Positions 12,901 to 23,852 are shown, numbered from the stretch's first letter. The stretch is 64,000 nucleotides of DNA from Apis mellifera (GCF_003254395.2 NC_037653.1:2542001-2606000), one strand, 5' to 3'. Notes: generated by a model not told the origin, from the letters alone. Translations and numbers: made by a program.

Positions 12901-14951
12901 TTACTATTTAAGCTATTTTCTACAAAGATTCTCAATTATATTCGGCGTGAAATCAATATCGACATTAACGATATTTTCGCGAAATTCTGAATTATTGGCT
13001 ACTCACACAAGTCAATAAACAAAATTTTTCACATGGTAGAAACGAAGGAAAGTGAAAAGTACAAACGTTGGGCAATTGCAGGTTGACTTGCTTTGGACTC
13101 GGTCGCGATGGCGTAATAATTTGGCATTCCAATATACCATATAGTGTCCTCTACCAGAACAGTATTGCAGTTAGGCTTTGTGTTACAGTGAAACGATAGT
13201 ATGACTATGAAGCCTCACCTATGCAAAGCGTACCTTATTTAACACGCAAGACTCATTAATTTCTCGTACATCGGCATAAAATACATAAGGAAAACTCGTG
13301 TTGTCCTTTCCCATACAATGCAAGTGACTCTCCCTACTTCATTTACATTTGAGGTTATCTTCGTCGATTCTTTTCCAGGATATTCCGCAACCATTCAATT
13401 CGTTTCAAATAAATCGTGACGTTAAAAAAACTATTCATTCATTTCTCTGGTGCAAAAAAATTTTATATCTAAACTATTTTTTTCGAATTTGTACAGAACA
13501 TTTCAAGTGATATATGCGAGTAGAAAACACAGTTGTCACTTTATACTATCGTAAAAGATAAAATAATTTTTTCTATCATAAATTAATAAAAAAATTAACT
13601 TGTTTTTATTAATTTGAAAATATTTTTAATAAAATCGAAATCAGAAGATTTATATTAAATATGCACAAAGTTTCTCAAAGTGTCAACATTGAAAAGATGG
13701 TAAACTTGAATCGAAGATGGCAATTTTGAGGTTAGATCGAACAAATATACAGATATAAATGAAATATTTCTATAAATGAATAACTTTTATACAAACTCTA
13801 TTTAAGTATATGAATAAAATTTTAGTTAATTATAACTTATACGAACAAGAGTAATCAGTTATTTATAATCAGTTATGTGTCTTTAAATTAATTGGAAAAC
13901 AAATTTGTTTGAATAATCAATTTTTCGATCAAAAAAAAGACAAATTTATAAATTCATCATGAAATATGTATCATGAAACTAATACAAAAAAATTATTAAT
14001 TAAAATTGTAGTGACAAAACGATAAAATTCTCAAAATTGCAATATTAATTGCATTTTATTATAAAAAAATTATTTTGTTTTTAACAAAATAAAAGACGAA
14101 AATAATATATTATTATTACCTACGTAATATTTTTAATCTTTTTAATCTTTATTTTACAAGCGTAATCAATTACACGTCTCATAAGAGCGTTGCAAAATTT
14201 TACTTTCCATAAATTAATCGATCGCAGAAATCGTTTCGTTTCGTCACATTGTTCGTTAAAATTTTATCCGATCATATAGCTGATTATTCTTGTGTTATGA
14301 CCACGATAATAAATCACATATTCATCATTCAGTTATTTAATTTATGCATTGTCATATATAATTTAAATTGTGAAAAAATTTTAAATAATTAAATTCCAAT
14401 ATATTAAACATTATATTATTAAAAAAATAAAAAAAAATAAAATTATAGAATTTTACAATTATATATTTCGATGCCATTTATTTGAAAATATATTATTTCT
14501 TTCTTTTTTTTCTTATTCTCTTATATATTTCTTTTTTTTTTTTTTTTTTTTTTACTCTCATCATTACATATCCCTATTTTATTCTATATCTAGTTCTATA
14601 TCTGGCATGAAATAATGATAAGATTGGATCATTGTAATTTAGGCAAGAAATTTTAATTGGAATTTAAAACAAACATTGTTGCATTTTTAAATGATATCAA
14701 ATTTTCAGCAAAAAAAAAAAAAATATAAAATTCGACTCACCCTTATATATATATCCTTTTTTCGTTTACAGGTACAATTCTTTCTGGTGTTCGTACACAG
14801 CGCCCAAGCTTTGATATTCGATTGCGGCTATCCAAAACTGGTAGCGGCACTTTTACTGCTTCATTCAACAATCTTCTTCATCCTCTTCTCAGATTTCTAT
14901 CGACGAGCGTACAATAACGACAGAACGATGAAGGAACTGAAGAACGATTAA
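2161..14951 (+). CDS. Elongase A: very-long-chain fatty acid elongase (ELOVL/ELO family), 4 exons
   Basis: Coding exons are 2161-2499, 8763-8900, 10018-10260 and 14772-14951 (TAA), joined in phase 0 to give 299 aa. All introns are GT-AG. ELO enzymes are multi-pass ER membrane proteins that condense malonyl-CoA with a long acyl-CoA, the rate-limiting elongation step. Visible family marks are a first membrane segment at about residues 63-81, GPRVMANRKPF after it, KCQPVDYS in exon 2, the histidine box HLYHH at 175-179, NNAVHVIMYLYY, and YLWWKKHLTTVQL at the end of exon 3. Length fits the family (about 260-350 aa). I chose the ATG at 2161, two bases after a 3' splice site; an in-frame ATG at 2218 would give 280 aa and matches the shorter N-terminus of elongase B better. 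The tail ends KELKND, which is not a canonical KKXX retrieval signal. It resembles the ELOVL1/7-like arthropod group; substrate chain length cannot be told from sequence. Confidence 0.93.
3595..3800. promoter_or_regulatory. GC-richer island in elongase A intron 1, possible enhancer or internal start site
   Basis: This stretch has much higher GC than its surroundings and no long open frame. It contains TCAGTT at 3683-3688, matching the arthropod initiator, but no TATA box at the proper distance upstream. A transcript starting here would skip the first coding exon. A conserved regulatory element is the simpler reading. Confidence 0.3.
4490..4620. promoter_or_regulatory. GC-richer island with a CTCF-like motif
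   Basis: The island carries AGCGCCCTCT at 4540-4549, which fits the CTCF core written as RGCGCCMYCT. The flanks hold no coding frame. It may be an insulator or regulatory element in the elongase A intron. The call rests on one 10-base match and base composition. Confidence 0.3.
6348..6643. mobile_element. MITE-like element, about 296 bp, with imperfect terminal inverted repeats
   Basis: The left end at 6355-6391 and the right end at 6605-6640 are inverted copies. Both share the core CCAATCACGAA followed, after a short gap, by TAATCTA(C/G)TCGATA. The sequence GTTTTGTTAATAA occurs directly on both sides (6335-6347 and 6644-6656), as a target-site duplication would. There is no open frame inside, so it is non-autonomous. 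A 13-bp duplication is long for common DNA transposons, so the superfamily is left open. Confidence 0.6.
6905..6966. repeat. (AT)n microsatellite
   Basis: About 31 uninterrupted TA dinucleotides in elongase A intron 1. Confidence 0.95.
8901..10017 (+). other. Elongase A intron 2 (1.1 kb)
   Basis: Bounded by GTATGT at 8901 and CTTTCAG ending at 10017. It contains a poly-A run at about 9317-9340. Nothing else is recognised. Elongase B has no intron at this position, where its coding sequence runs on without a break. Confidence 0.85.
11850..12130. promoter_or_regulatory. GC-richer non-coding island in elongase A intron 3
   Basis: This segment stands out from the AT-rich intron by base composition and by non-repetitive sequence such as GCATATGCGCGCC. 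No exon is apparent. A regulatory role is inferred from composition only. Confidence 0.25.
13010..13330. promoter_or_regulatory. GC-richer non-coding island in elongase A intron 3
   Basis: A second compositional island in the same intron, with no open frame of note. It may be conserved non-coding DNA. This is inference from composition only. Confidence 0.22.
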
Positions 14952-15667
14952 ACACGATGGACATTATTATCCCAAATTTATCTCCGATACGTTCCAACAC
15001 ATCGATCTTTTGGTCACGTATGTATGTTCGATTATCACGAATCGATTATAAAAAAAAATTTTCAAATTTTTGTGAATTATTATTTAATTATTGTTAAAAT
15101 TTTATATCCTCAAAAAATATAAAAAAAAAAATTCGTATTTTTTTTTTTGCAAAAGAATATAAATAAATATAATATAAATAATATAAAAAAATATTCAATA
15201 AGAAAAATCGATTCATGAATTCGACCATTCGAAAGATCGAAGTGATTATTCGATCGGAGTAGAGCTTATAGATTCCTTCCGTATGGAAGAAGATTATATA
15301 TTTTACGCATTATCTTATATCCTCCGCAGGATATCTCAGGTCTCGCAAAAAGCTCAGACCAGGGCTTCCAAAGCACTTATTTTTAAGAAAACTTTGACCG
15401 ATTATGTATTCAAGGTTATCATTGAAATTTATATTTTTGTTAAGAAGAATGAATTAAAGTTTTCACTAAAAGCAATCAAGTTTAATTCGTTTTATAATAC
15501 ATATTCACATGAAAAAGTAGGTATATAAAAATTCAAAAATATACATATATAATATAATTCGATACATCGATCGGTCCTTAGTGTCGTTAATTTACTTTAA
15601 TGCACTTTTTACTTGTCGCCGGATTTGTAATTAAGATTACTGTAAATATATAATTAGTTTTAATAAA
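14952..15667 (+). other. Elongase A 3' untranslated region
   Basis: It runs from the stop codon to the likely poly(A) signal at 15662-15667. It contains two successive stem-loops at 15317-15334 and 15339-15360. An open frame at 15283-15528 (81 codons) within it has no recognisable family. Confidence 0.6.
15662..15667 (+). terminator. Likely poly(A) signal AATAAA for elongase A
   Basis: A canonical AATAAA is followed some 30-60 bases on by a T/GT-rich stretch (ACTTGTTTTGAG...). An earlier AATAAA at 15172-15177 could give a shorter transcript. Confidence 0.5.
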
Positions 15668-17009
15668 CACCGCAAGATATCATCACGATTTTATTTAATA
15701 TACTACTTGTTTTGAGCTATTTGTTTTGAATGATAAATATATGTAAAAATGAATTTTTAACTTTTTTTTCAGAAGAAAAAGATTAATTCGTTTGAAAAAA
15801 AAATATTTAATTTAATAAATATTCTAATGTATATGGTTTTGTAATTATAATGGTTCGTCTCATGAATTTTCAAGTTCAATCTTCTGTTTAAATTTGTATG
15901 TATTTGTATTCTTTTATTATATTTTATTACTATTATATGTTATTACTATTATGTCACGTATTTGCGAGTATTTAAAGAAACTTCACTTATAAGTCACATT
16001 TTTAAATATATATTTTAAATATATATTTACACTTACAACATATGGAATAAACAAATAAAAAAATAGCAAAATGGTGAAGTGATATATTTGCTTTTATATT
16101 TCGCAAATTATCGCGAAATTATTATATTTTAATATCTTTTGTATTTCTGACACAATATGTAAGTAGTAAATTCTAGAAATTACATATTGTTGAATAAAAA
16201 CAATTGGCATCAAACAGGATAACGTATTTCAATAAAGATATTGATAAGGACGTATAATAATGTTGACACTTATATATTTCTTGACAAACATAAATATTGC
16301 ACAATGAAGTTTCTTGAAACTACTCATTAAATATCACTTCTTTCATTTTTTTTATAGAAGAAAACAACGAAACGCTGGAATATTAACGAACAACCTCTCT
16401 GACAAATATCTTTCCTTTACCCGGAAATTTGTCGAATAGAGATACTTTCTACCTATCGATTCTTCCATTACATCCCTTCCAAAGAGATGACAGACATGCT
16501 CATCTCGAATCTACGGGTAAAAAAGACGAATTTATCTTCTAACAATTATTTGTGATTATTTGTTTAGAGATTGATCGAGCCTCATTCTAAGTTATTTATA
16601 TACGTGATAAAATATAAGCAAAATCATGTTAAAATTATTTTGTAAATATTTTGTAATTCTTTTATTTTATTTTTTTTTTTTTTGTAATATGAATAAATAT
16701 TGAATTACTTGCACAATATAACCTATTCTTAATATATAGACATGTATTAATGAAACAGAGATAGAGAAAGAGAAAAGTGAAAATTTTGAAATTCTTATAA
16801 TATAAAATTTTAACAATAAATATAATAATAATTTCGATAGTAGTTTATTTATAAAGAGAAATAAAATATTATTTCTCTAATTTAAAAACAAAAATTATAA
16901 AAAAGAAAAAAATCCTGTTTAACATATCTTAAATATAAAAATACAAGATATATTAATAAGAATTATTATAATAATGAAAATAGTTTTTAATAATTTATAT
17001 CTTAAATTC
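15668..17009. other. Convergent intergenic region between elongase A and NDUFB7
   Basis: The 3' ends of elongase A (plus) and NDUFB7 (minus) face each other here. It is AT-rich with a GC-richer patch at about 16365-16530. That patch may belong to a longer 3' UTR of elongase A. No coding region is seen. Confidence 0.6.
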
Positions 17010-17015
17010 TTTATT
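17010..17015 (-). terminator. Likely poly(A) signal for NDUFB7
   Basis: TTTATT on the plus strand reads AATAAA on the minus strand, 64 bases past the NDUFB7 stop codon. Confidence 0.5.
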
Positions 17016-17078
17016 AATTGCTCTTTCACAATCTAATCTAAATGTATACATGTATACAATTTTGAATAAATCTAAAAT

Positions 17079-18035
17079 CTAAGCTGCTGCTTTCAAAGCT
17101 TCTTGCCTATTGCGTTCTCTAACAAGAAGTCTACGTTCTCTTTCATATTCTTTCCCTCTTAAAATATAACTGTAACATACATAAATTATAATTAAAAATT
17201 CTTTATGAGAAACATTAACCAATAATAAATATAATGGTAATATTTCTTATAATTTAATTTTATTTCCTATAAGTAATTTAATTAAGACTTACTCATCATA
17301 TTCACATTTTTGATAATTATGTATTTCTGTTACACAACGGGTTACAAAAGGGAATTTTTCCATATAACAACGTATATAATCTAAATAATAATGAGCACAG
17401 TAATCTCTTAAATCATGTGGAATTTTAGCAGCTATCATTTCTTCTTCTGATAGAGGCATAACTGTAATATGACATTAATAACTAGACATATAATTAAGTA
17501 ATATATACATTTTTTTTAATATTAAATATTTTGTATTTAAATAAGAATGCATTATATAATAATAATAATAAAATAAAACTTTTATACATATGTAACATAT
17601 TTTTTATTTTTTATCACTCATAATTTTATATGTTTTTAAAAAACATGAAATAGAATCTTTAATAAAAATCACGAAAATTAACTTACAATAGTTTCAAACG
17701 TATGATTATGTCATTAATGGATTATTTATAATACGAGAAAAATATTGAATATTCAAAAAATAATATCATAATGAAATGCTAGCAAAAAATTAATAACATT
17801 ATAGAAGCAAATTTTAAATCAATAATCGTTTATATAATTATATCATAAATAAACATAGCACATATAAAATATAAAATATCAGTAACTAAAATAAATTTAT
17901 TGAAGGTTAGGTTCAATTAAAATACTTGCCTCTTTGTTTACGTTCTCTGGGAAATCCGAACATCGGATCAAATGTTGGTTTTTCCGAATCCGGAAAAGGA
18001 TCTGAACTTATCGCTTTTTGTAATGTATTACCCAT
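17079..18035 (-). CDS. NDUFB7: NADH dehydrogenase (ubiquinone) 1 beta subcomplex subunit 7, mitochondrial complex I
   Basis: Coding exons on the minus strand are 18035-17930, 17461-17293 and 17169-17079 (TAG), giving 121 aa. NDUFB7 (B18) is an accessory subunit of respiratory complex I on the intermembrane-space side. The protein starts MGNTLQKAIS, a glycine-2 start as in the N-myristoylated mammalian protein, then has PTFDPMFGFPRERKQR. The twin CX9C motif of the CHCH fold is complete: C-AHYYLDYIR-C in RDYCAHYYLDYIRC and C-VTEIHNYQK-C just after. The C-terminal helix has GKEYERERRLL. Length is close to the usual 120-140 aa. The first intron (17462-17929) starts with GC rather than GT: AG|GCAAGT. 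Splicing there is the only way to join residues RKQR to VMPLSEEE in frame. The gene lies 0.6 kb downstream of SNRPA1 on the same strand and faces elongase A tail to tail. Confidence 0.95.
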
Positions 18036-18336
18036 TTTATTAATATAAAATTATTGTCGAAAAAATAACATAGAATCAAGAGAGTGCGAATAACGCACAA
18101 TACCGACCTCTGGTGATACTATATTATGTAATTTAACATAAACAAATAATTTATATAAAATATAAATTTTCTTAATCATTTTTATAACATTATTAAAAAA
18201 ATTAATCGTTTACAAATTTTTATATGTATAAAAAACATTTATGAAACTTTTATTATATATATATTTATTAAAAATAATATTGTTTTACATGAGAAAGGAA
18301 TTCACACATAAAACAATTATCTTTTTAATCATGAAG
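18036..18336. other. Short intergenic region, NDUFB7 promoter side
   Basis: This region separates the NDUFB7 start codon from the SNRPA1 poly(A) signal. It holds GTGCGAATAACGCAC at about 18087-18101, a short inverted repeat. No TATA box with a matching initiator was found, as is common for housekeeping genes. Confidence 0.45.
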
Positions 18337-18342
18337 TTTATT
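18337..18342 (-). terminator. Likely poly(A) signal for SNRPA1
   Basis: TTTATT on the plus strand reads AATAAA on the minus strand. It is 292 bases past the main SNRPA1 stop and 75 bases past the stop of the candidate alternative last exon. Confidence 0.45.
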
Positions 18343-18416
18343 GAAATCTCACTGAAATAAACATATATATATATATATTAAAAATAAAAAATTTATAATT
18401 ATGATAAATATTATTT

Positions 18417-18550
18417 TTAAAGAATCGCTTCAGGCCAATTAGGGAATTTAATAATTTTATTTTTTGAAATATTTTTTTTTAAATGTATTTGTGTAGCACA
18501 TACTTTCTTATCAGCTTTTTTTAGTTTCAACAAGCTCTTTTTAGTTTCAT
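18417..18550 (-). CDS. Candidate alternative last exon of SNRPA1 (44 codons)
   Basis: On the minus strand a 3' splice site (TATCATAG) ends at 18551. The following 134 bases stay open for 43 residues, from DETKKSLLKLKKADKK to FPNWPEAIL and a TAA. The phase fits the donor of the third SNRPA1 exon, because the leftover G plus AT makes an Asp codon. Use of this exon would replace the 13-residue acidic tail by a lysine-rich tail. It could equally be 3' UTR with a chance open frame, or the last exon of another minus-strand gene. I do not recognise the peptide. Confidence 0.3.
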
Positions 18551-18633
18551 CTATGATATATAATCAAATACTTACTTATAATAATAGAAAAAATTTTTCT
18601 TGTTGTATTTAAAATTGAAAAATGTAAAATAAT

Positions 18634-19657
18634 TCAATCATCCTCTTCTTCCATTGCTTCAGGCATTGTATTTCCTATAATAATAACCATCAAATATTTT
18701 CATAATTTAAAAGATAATAAATATATTACGTAAATTTTAATTATTTTGTATTATACCATTTTGTAATCTATCTTCACTAGGCATATGTCCTGCTTGAAGT
18801 AATTTGCTAAGACGCTGCACTTCTTCAAGGGAAGAAGCATTTGTAATAGCTTCCCTAATTTTATTTCGTTCTTCTGGAGTTGTTAATGGTTTGTCTATAG
18901 ATGTACCAGAATTTTGTGTTTTTACTTTCTTTGCTATTTCACGAACCATTTCTTTTCCTCTTTTACTTCTAAAATATGCAACTGCAGCTTCACGTTCTTT
19001 CATCTTGATTTTTCGGAAATCTAAAAGTCTCAATTGTGGAAATCTATATACAACATATTGTCTATATTGAGGCTTTGCGGAAACTGGATTTTGTAGCAAA
19101 CACAGATTAGTTAAATTTTTTAATTGTGTGAGTGGTTCTAAATCACCAAGTTCTTGAATCATATTTCCAGTTAACATAAGAGTTTCCAAATTTGGAATAC
19201 AATGTTCCAATCCTTCTCCAATTCTAACAATCCGATTATTATTAAAAAAAAGAGTTTTAATCCTTTTTAATAAAGGAAATCCATCTAATTTTCTTATATC
19301 ATTATCAGAAAAATCAATAGTGTCAAATTGATCCTGAAAAATTTTTGTATACTATGCTCTAATTATTTTTATTTAATTTTTTTATAAATAGTAATAATTA
19401 AATATATATAAATAGTAAAAAATAAAAATTCATTAAATATTATTCTAAAATACTAACCAAAGTTGCGCCCAAGTTTTCAATTGTAGGTATTTTATATCCT
19501 GCAATAAAAAATTACAAAAAAATTAAAAATATAATGATAATTTTTAGGTTATATTTTGTCAATATTCATACAAACCTCTGAGATCCAATTCGCGATCTTT
19601 TACAGGATTAATATATTGCATAGATTGTTGAATTAAATCTGGCGTTAATTTTACCAT
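18634..19657 (-). CDS. SNRPA1: U2 small nuclear ribonucleoprotein A' (leucine-rich-repeat spliceosomal protein)
   Basis: Coding exons on the minus strand are 19657-19576, 19498-19458, 19333-18757 and 18674-18634 (TGA), giving 246 aa with compact GT-AG introns of 77, 124 and 82 bases. U2A' binds U2B'' and stem-loop IV of U2 snRNA in the nucleus and is part of the U2 snRNP that recognises the branch point. The N-terminus MVKLTPDLIQQS, then DRELDLRGYKIP, IENLGATLDQFD, IDFSDNDIRKLDGFP and NNRIVRIGEGL match the family nearly residue for residue. Leucine-rich repeats cover about residues 20-130, capped by a YRFPQLRLLDFRKIKMKER segment. The C-terminal part has the ASSLEEVQRLSKLLQAG helix and an acidic end EEEDD. 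Length is near the usual 250 aa. The start ATG is supported by strong N-terminal similarity. In Drosophila the orthologue is called U2A. Confidence 0.96.
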
Positions 19658-19821
19658 TATTTAATAATATTGTTTATAGAATTACTAGTAAACAAAATTG
19701 TTCCAAAGGTTAACCTATTTGTATCAATATTATTTCGAAGATTTATGATTTCCTATGGAGCTATCGTTTTTATGTAGCATTAGTAAACTTAACTTTATAC
19801 AATACACAGTTCAGGAGAACC

Positions 19822-20088
19822 AAGCAAATAATAAGAAAAAGAGATAGAATAAAAATTGTAATAGCGCCATCTTTTGAATATCAAAAACATGTTTGTAAAA
19901 GCAGAATAAGATAAAATAAGAATTAACAATTGACGCCATCTATGTTGAAATGATTGAAAATATCTTTTTAAAATGGCATTGACTTTTAATTCTTATTTTA
20001 TCTTGTTTTTAAAGAAATGTTTTTAATACTCAATAGATGACGTTAATTATCAATTCTTATCTCTATCCTTCTCTTATTATTTGCTCTT
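19822..20088. mobile_element. Foldback (MITE-like) inverted repeat upstream of SNRPA1
   Basis: The arms at about 19822-19937 and 19975-20088 are inverted copies of one another with scattered differences. Landmarks are GCAAATAATAAGA at the outer ends, (A)GCGCCATCT / CGTCATCT in the middle, AAAAACAT, and AGATAAAATAAGAATTAA near the inner ends. The spacer is about 37 bases. A partial third copy follows at about 20130-20200. The left arm carries AGCGCCATCT (19863-19872), which also fits the CTCF core. It starts 165 bases upstream of the SNRPA1 start codon, so it may sit in or beside the promoter. Confidence 0.6.
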
Positions 20089-21783
20089 TTTGTCTGTTCG
20101 TGCGATATTTTTCATTTGCGACATTTTAGAGATGGTATAATTGTTATGATATTTATTTTATCTTTATCCTTCTCTCATTATTTGTTTTTCTTATCTATAA
20201 TTACTTTACAAATTTATACTTTCAAAAGATGATTTCTAATTTTTACTTGAGAATACAATTTTTTAATTAAATAAGAATATTAATAAAAACATTGATAAAA
20301 TCATGAATTATTATTAAAAGAAAAATTGAAATCATTTATAATTGTTAATTTTTTACTTTAATACATATAATTTAAAAATTTATGTATTATATAAAAATTA
20401 AAAATTAAAAATTAAAAATTATAACAAACAAAAAGCAAAGAAACATACTATTTATATATTAATTTAAATATTTTTTAAATATTTTTATTATTATTTATTA
20501 ATTTTTAAATATTTTTTTTATAGTAAAAAATTAATTTTTTTTTCTGAATTTTTATATACTTATATATATGTTGATTATATTTGTCATTTGAAGTAATATA
20601 ATTTGTATATTAAAATGCATATTCAATATGACATTTGGTATCAAAGTACAAATATTTTAAAATGTTCATTTTATATTATAAATTTTTATTAATTTAAATT
20701 ATATAAAAAGAATAAAAAAAAATATACTACGTCATACATATTTTGTTTTTTAGTAAATCTAGTTACAAATAAAAGTAATAAAAAGTTTTACAAAAAAATT
20801 TCAATTTTTTTTTTACAACATAAATATTATTGACGCAATATATCAAGAACTGTTTATGAATGAACTGGAACGAGTTTATCTCAAAAATGTTCATGCAAGG
20901 TTGAAACATTGTCCTATATATAGAACTTTTACTTTGTTATCTATTATTTTGTAGGTTATAAGCTTAGCGCATAATAGAATTCTACTTAAAATTAAAGATT
21001 TTGATTTTTATTTATTTTGTTTGCCAAGAAAAAATATTGAAAATTGATATTTCGTTAATCATAGAAACTGCAAAAATTCTTTTGTTTTCATTTTTTTCCT
21101 AATAATTATTATTTACAAGAAAAACATTAATTAATAATAGTGTGAATACTATATATGATATGTTTTCTATTAATATATTCTCTAATGTGGAAATGTTTTT
21201 AGTAAGTGAAATCATTACATATCATTTGTTTGCATTTTATTATAAAATCGAAAGATTTAATTAATCGATGACGATTTTGCTGATTTACTATTTTACTATT
21301 TTATTTAAATTATTCATCTATTGTTTTATCTTTATGTTTATGCTTAAATTTCTTTTTCTATTTTTATTATTTCACTTTTAATTTCAGTAATTCTTCGATA
21401 ATAAAATTCTAATAACTTTATAATATAATACTCAAATAAAAATGATTTAAATTATATTTGAAAATCTTTTGATAAAAAATATAAAATTTTGAATTTAATT
21501 TTAAATAAAATAAAATACTTGTAAATAACTATATATTAATATTAAAATTAACTTTAAGATATATCAGAATATCCAACCAAATGAATTTAATTATTGTTGG
21601 GATATATAAATTGGTGCGCTATTGTGGTGAATTAGTGAATCTTTTGTTTCTTTCTTATTATCTAACCAATATGGCGTTGTGTTGTACACGTGCAAGTGCG
21701 GCATGTATATAAAATAAATATATCTGTTAAATAAATAATTTTTTAAATTTAACCTTTATATATAAATTTTATTAAATATAATA

Positions 21784-21812
21784 AATTATAATAATATAAT
21801 ATAATATAATAT
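21784..21812. repeat. (ATAAT)n simple repeat
   Basis: About five to six near-perfect pentanucleotide units. Confidence 0.8.
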
Positions 21813-22740
21813 AATCTTATCAATCGTTGAATATATCATTAATTAATGAATTAAAATACATTATGCTCCTTATTATAATATAGAAAAAAGAAATACATAT
21901 AAATTTTCTATAATTAAAAAAATAATTAAAATATATCATTTTTAATCTCATTTTTTTTTGTAATAATCATTAAAAAAATTTCAAATATTTGCAAATAAAA
22001 TAATATTTTATAAATATATAAAATTTCGTGATTCCTGCTTCTTGTATCAAAACATACTATAACCTGCAAGTGAGTAATCGATGAGATCAGTATGTGCAGA
22101 TTCGTAAATAAATATCAATTATTCAAAAAACTTGTTGAACAAGATTTTCTTGAATGAATATTTTTCGCTTATATTTCAAACAGATGATACAAACTTGTAA
22201 ATTAACTTTACAGTCTTTAAGAATAAAATTATTTAAAAATATTATAATTGACATATGAATGAAAAATGAATATTTAAGATTTCTTGACAAATATATATTA
22301 TTAATAAAGATTGTAGGAAAAATATTTAATAATATTTTTTAATTTTTATAAGAAAGCAATTTTAAAATTGGTTTGTTTTAAATTATTTACTTGTAACAAA
22401 TTAATTATTTATATAAAATAATTAAAATTATATATAAAAGAATATATAAATGTATAAAAGAATGATCAAAAATGAAAACAAAAAAATATACAATGTATGA
22501 ATAGATGTAAATATCACATAATGAAGAAAATATATAATTGCAGATATTTAAATTCAAAATCAAATTGAAATTATAAATTATATAAATATTTCATTTAAAA
22601 TTGAATATTCAAATACTAAGAAATTATTAGTATTCAGATCTAGATAATAATTTAACCTAATAAAAATATTTTGATGTATATCTTTCTAATTGATTAAAAA
22701 TCCAAATATTTTATATTAATATTAAAATTTATATTATAAG

Positions 22741-22781
<41 letters not shown>
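22741..22781. repeat. (AT)n microsatellite
   Basis: About 19 TA dinucleotides in the gene-poor region. Confidence 0.9.
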
Positions 22782-22783
<2 letters not shown>

Positions 22784-23140
22784 GACATTTGAATTTCAAT
22801 TTAATAAATTTTTTAATTCTAAGTATTCTGTAAAGAAAACAATAACCAATTTGGCATATTACAAAGATATGAAAGGAACAGATTACACAAAAATACATTA
22901 TGATATAGAAAAGAGAAGATAGATTAATTTTTATTAAAAACAACAGTCAAGTTGCTATATATATGCATTATTAAATATTAAAATATTAAAATCATAATTC
23001 ATCAATTCATAATGTCACATTATGAAATATAGTATCTAATATATAAATATATTAATATAATATAATTATATTATTATATATCATTAATTAATATAATATA
23101 AATATATTAATTTTGTACAATGTGTAAAAATCGTTTATAA

Positions 23141-23443
23141 TATATACTATATGCAATAAAAACAAAAAGTTCTAATATAATGTATAATTTAGTTATTGTT
23201 TTTTCGATGTGAAAAATTTTTTTTCCATTATCATTTCCTATCACATCAATATTTAATATTGGATATAAAAGATTCAAATATATACTATATGTAATAAAAA
23301 CAAAAAGTTCTAATATGATGTATAATTTAGTTATTGTTTTTTCGATAATGTATAATTTAGTTATTGTTTGTTTGAATGTGAAAAATTTTTTTTCCATCAT
23401 TTCCAATTACATTAATATTTAATATTGCATATAAAAAATTCAC
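23141..23443. repeat. Local tandem duplication, period about 138 bp
   Basis: The unit beginning TATACTATATG(C/T)AATAAAA at 23141 recurs at 23279. Both units contain ACAAAAAGTTCTAATAT and TGTGAAAAATTTTTTTTCC. The second copy has an extra internal repeat of GTATAATTTAGTTATTGTTT. The duplication explains the minus-strand open frame with repeated ELFVFI(T/A)YSIY. Confidence 0.8.
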
Positions 23444-23821
23444 ATATTTCTTGCTTAATTATTAATCAGCTCGATTTACAATTTCGAAATGTGCGCAATA
23501 AATTTATGATTTCAAGTTTCGATTTCATTCGTCAATTTGAATTTATTGAATAAAAAATTTCATTTATAAATTTGTTATAATTAAAATTTTTTTTTGATTA
23601 ATAAAAATTAATGAAAGAAAAAAATGAATATTTAAAGTTTAAATATATATTTTTTTAATAATATATCTAAATAATAGTTATAAACAATTAATATTATATA
23701 AAGTTGTAAAACAATGATTGATCTTGAGTAATATATCAAAATATTATATTTATTTATTTATTCAGAATCTTTTATACAGATCAAAAACACTAGAATTACT
23801 AGAGGAAGTTTTAGATTAGAG

Positions 23822-23852
23822 TTGCCAGCATGCAGAATAAAATGGCTGGCAA
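23822..23852. repeat. Short perfect stem-loop
   Basis: TTGCCAGC at 23822-23829 pairs with GCTGGCAA at 23845-23852 across a 15-base loop. It sits in a small GC-richer patch. Its function is unknown. Confidence 0.5.

Larger units (their letters stand above)
10261..14771 (+). other. Elongase A intron 3 (4.5 kb)
   Basis: Bounded by GTAGGT at 10261 and TTTACAG ending at 14771. It holds a diverged repeat copy at about 10455-10545, related to 27925-28005, and two GC-richer islands at about 11850-12130 and 13010-13330. These lack long open frames and may be conserved regulatory DNA. A poly-T tract at about 14530-14553 lies upstream of the acceptor. Confidence 0.75.

Noticed and set aside
15283..15528. 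81-codon plus-strand open frame in the elongase A 3' UTR
   Set aside because: No recognisable domain. It lies between the stop codon and the poly(A) signal, where chance frames are expected.
18804..19070. Plus-strand open frame inside SNRPA1
   Set aside because: It is the antisense shadow of the large SNRPA1 exon.
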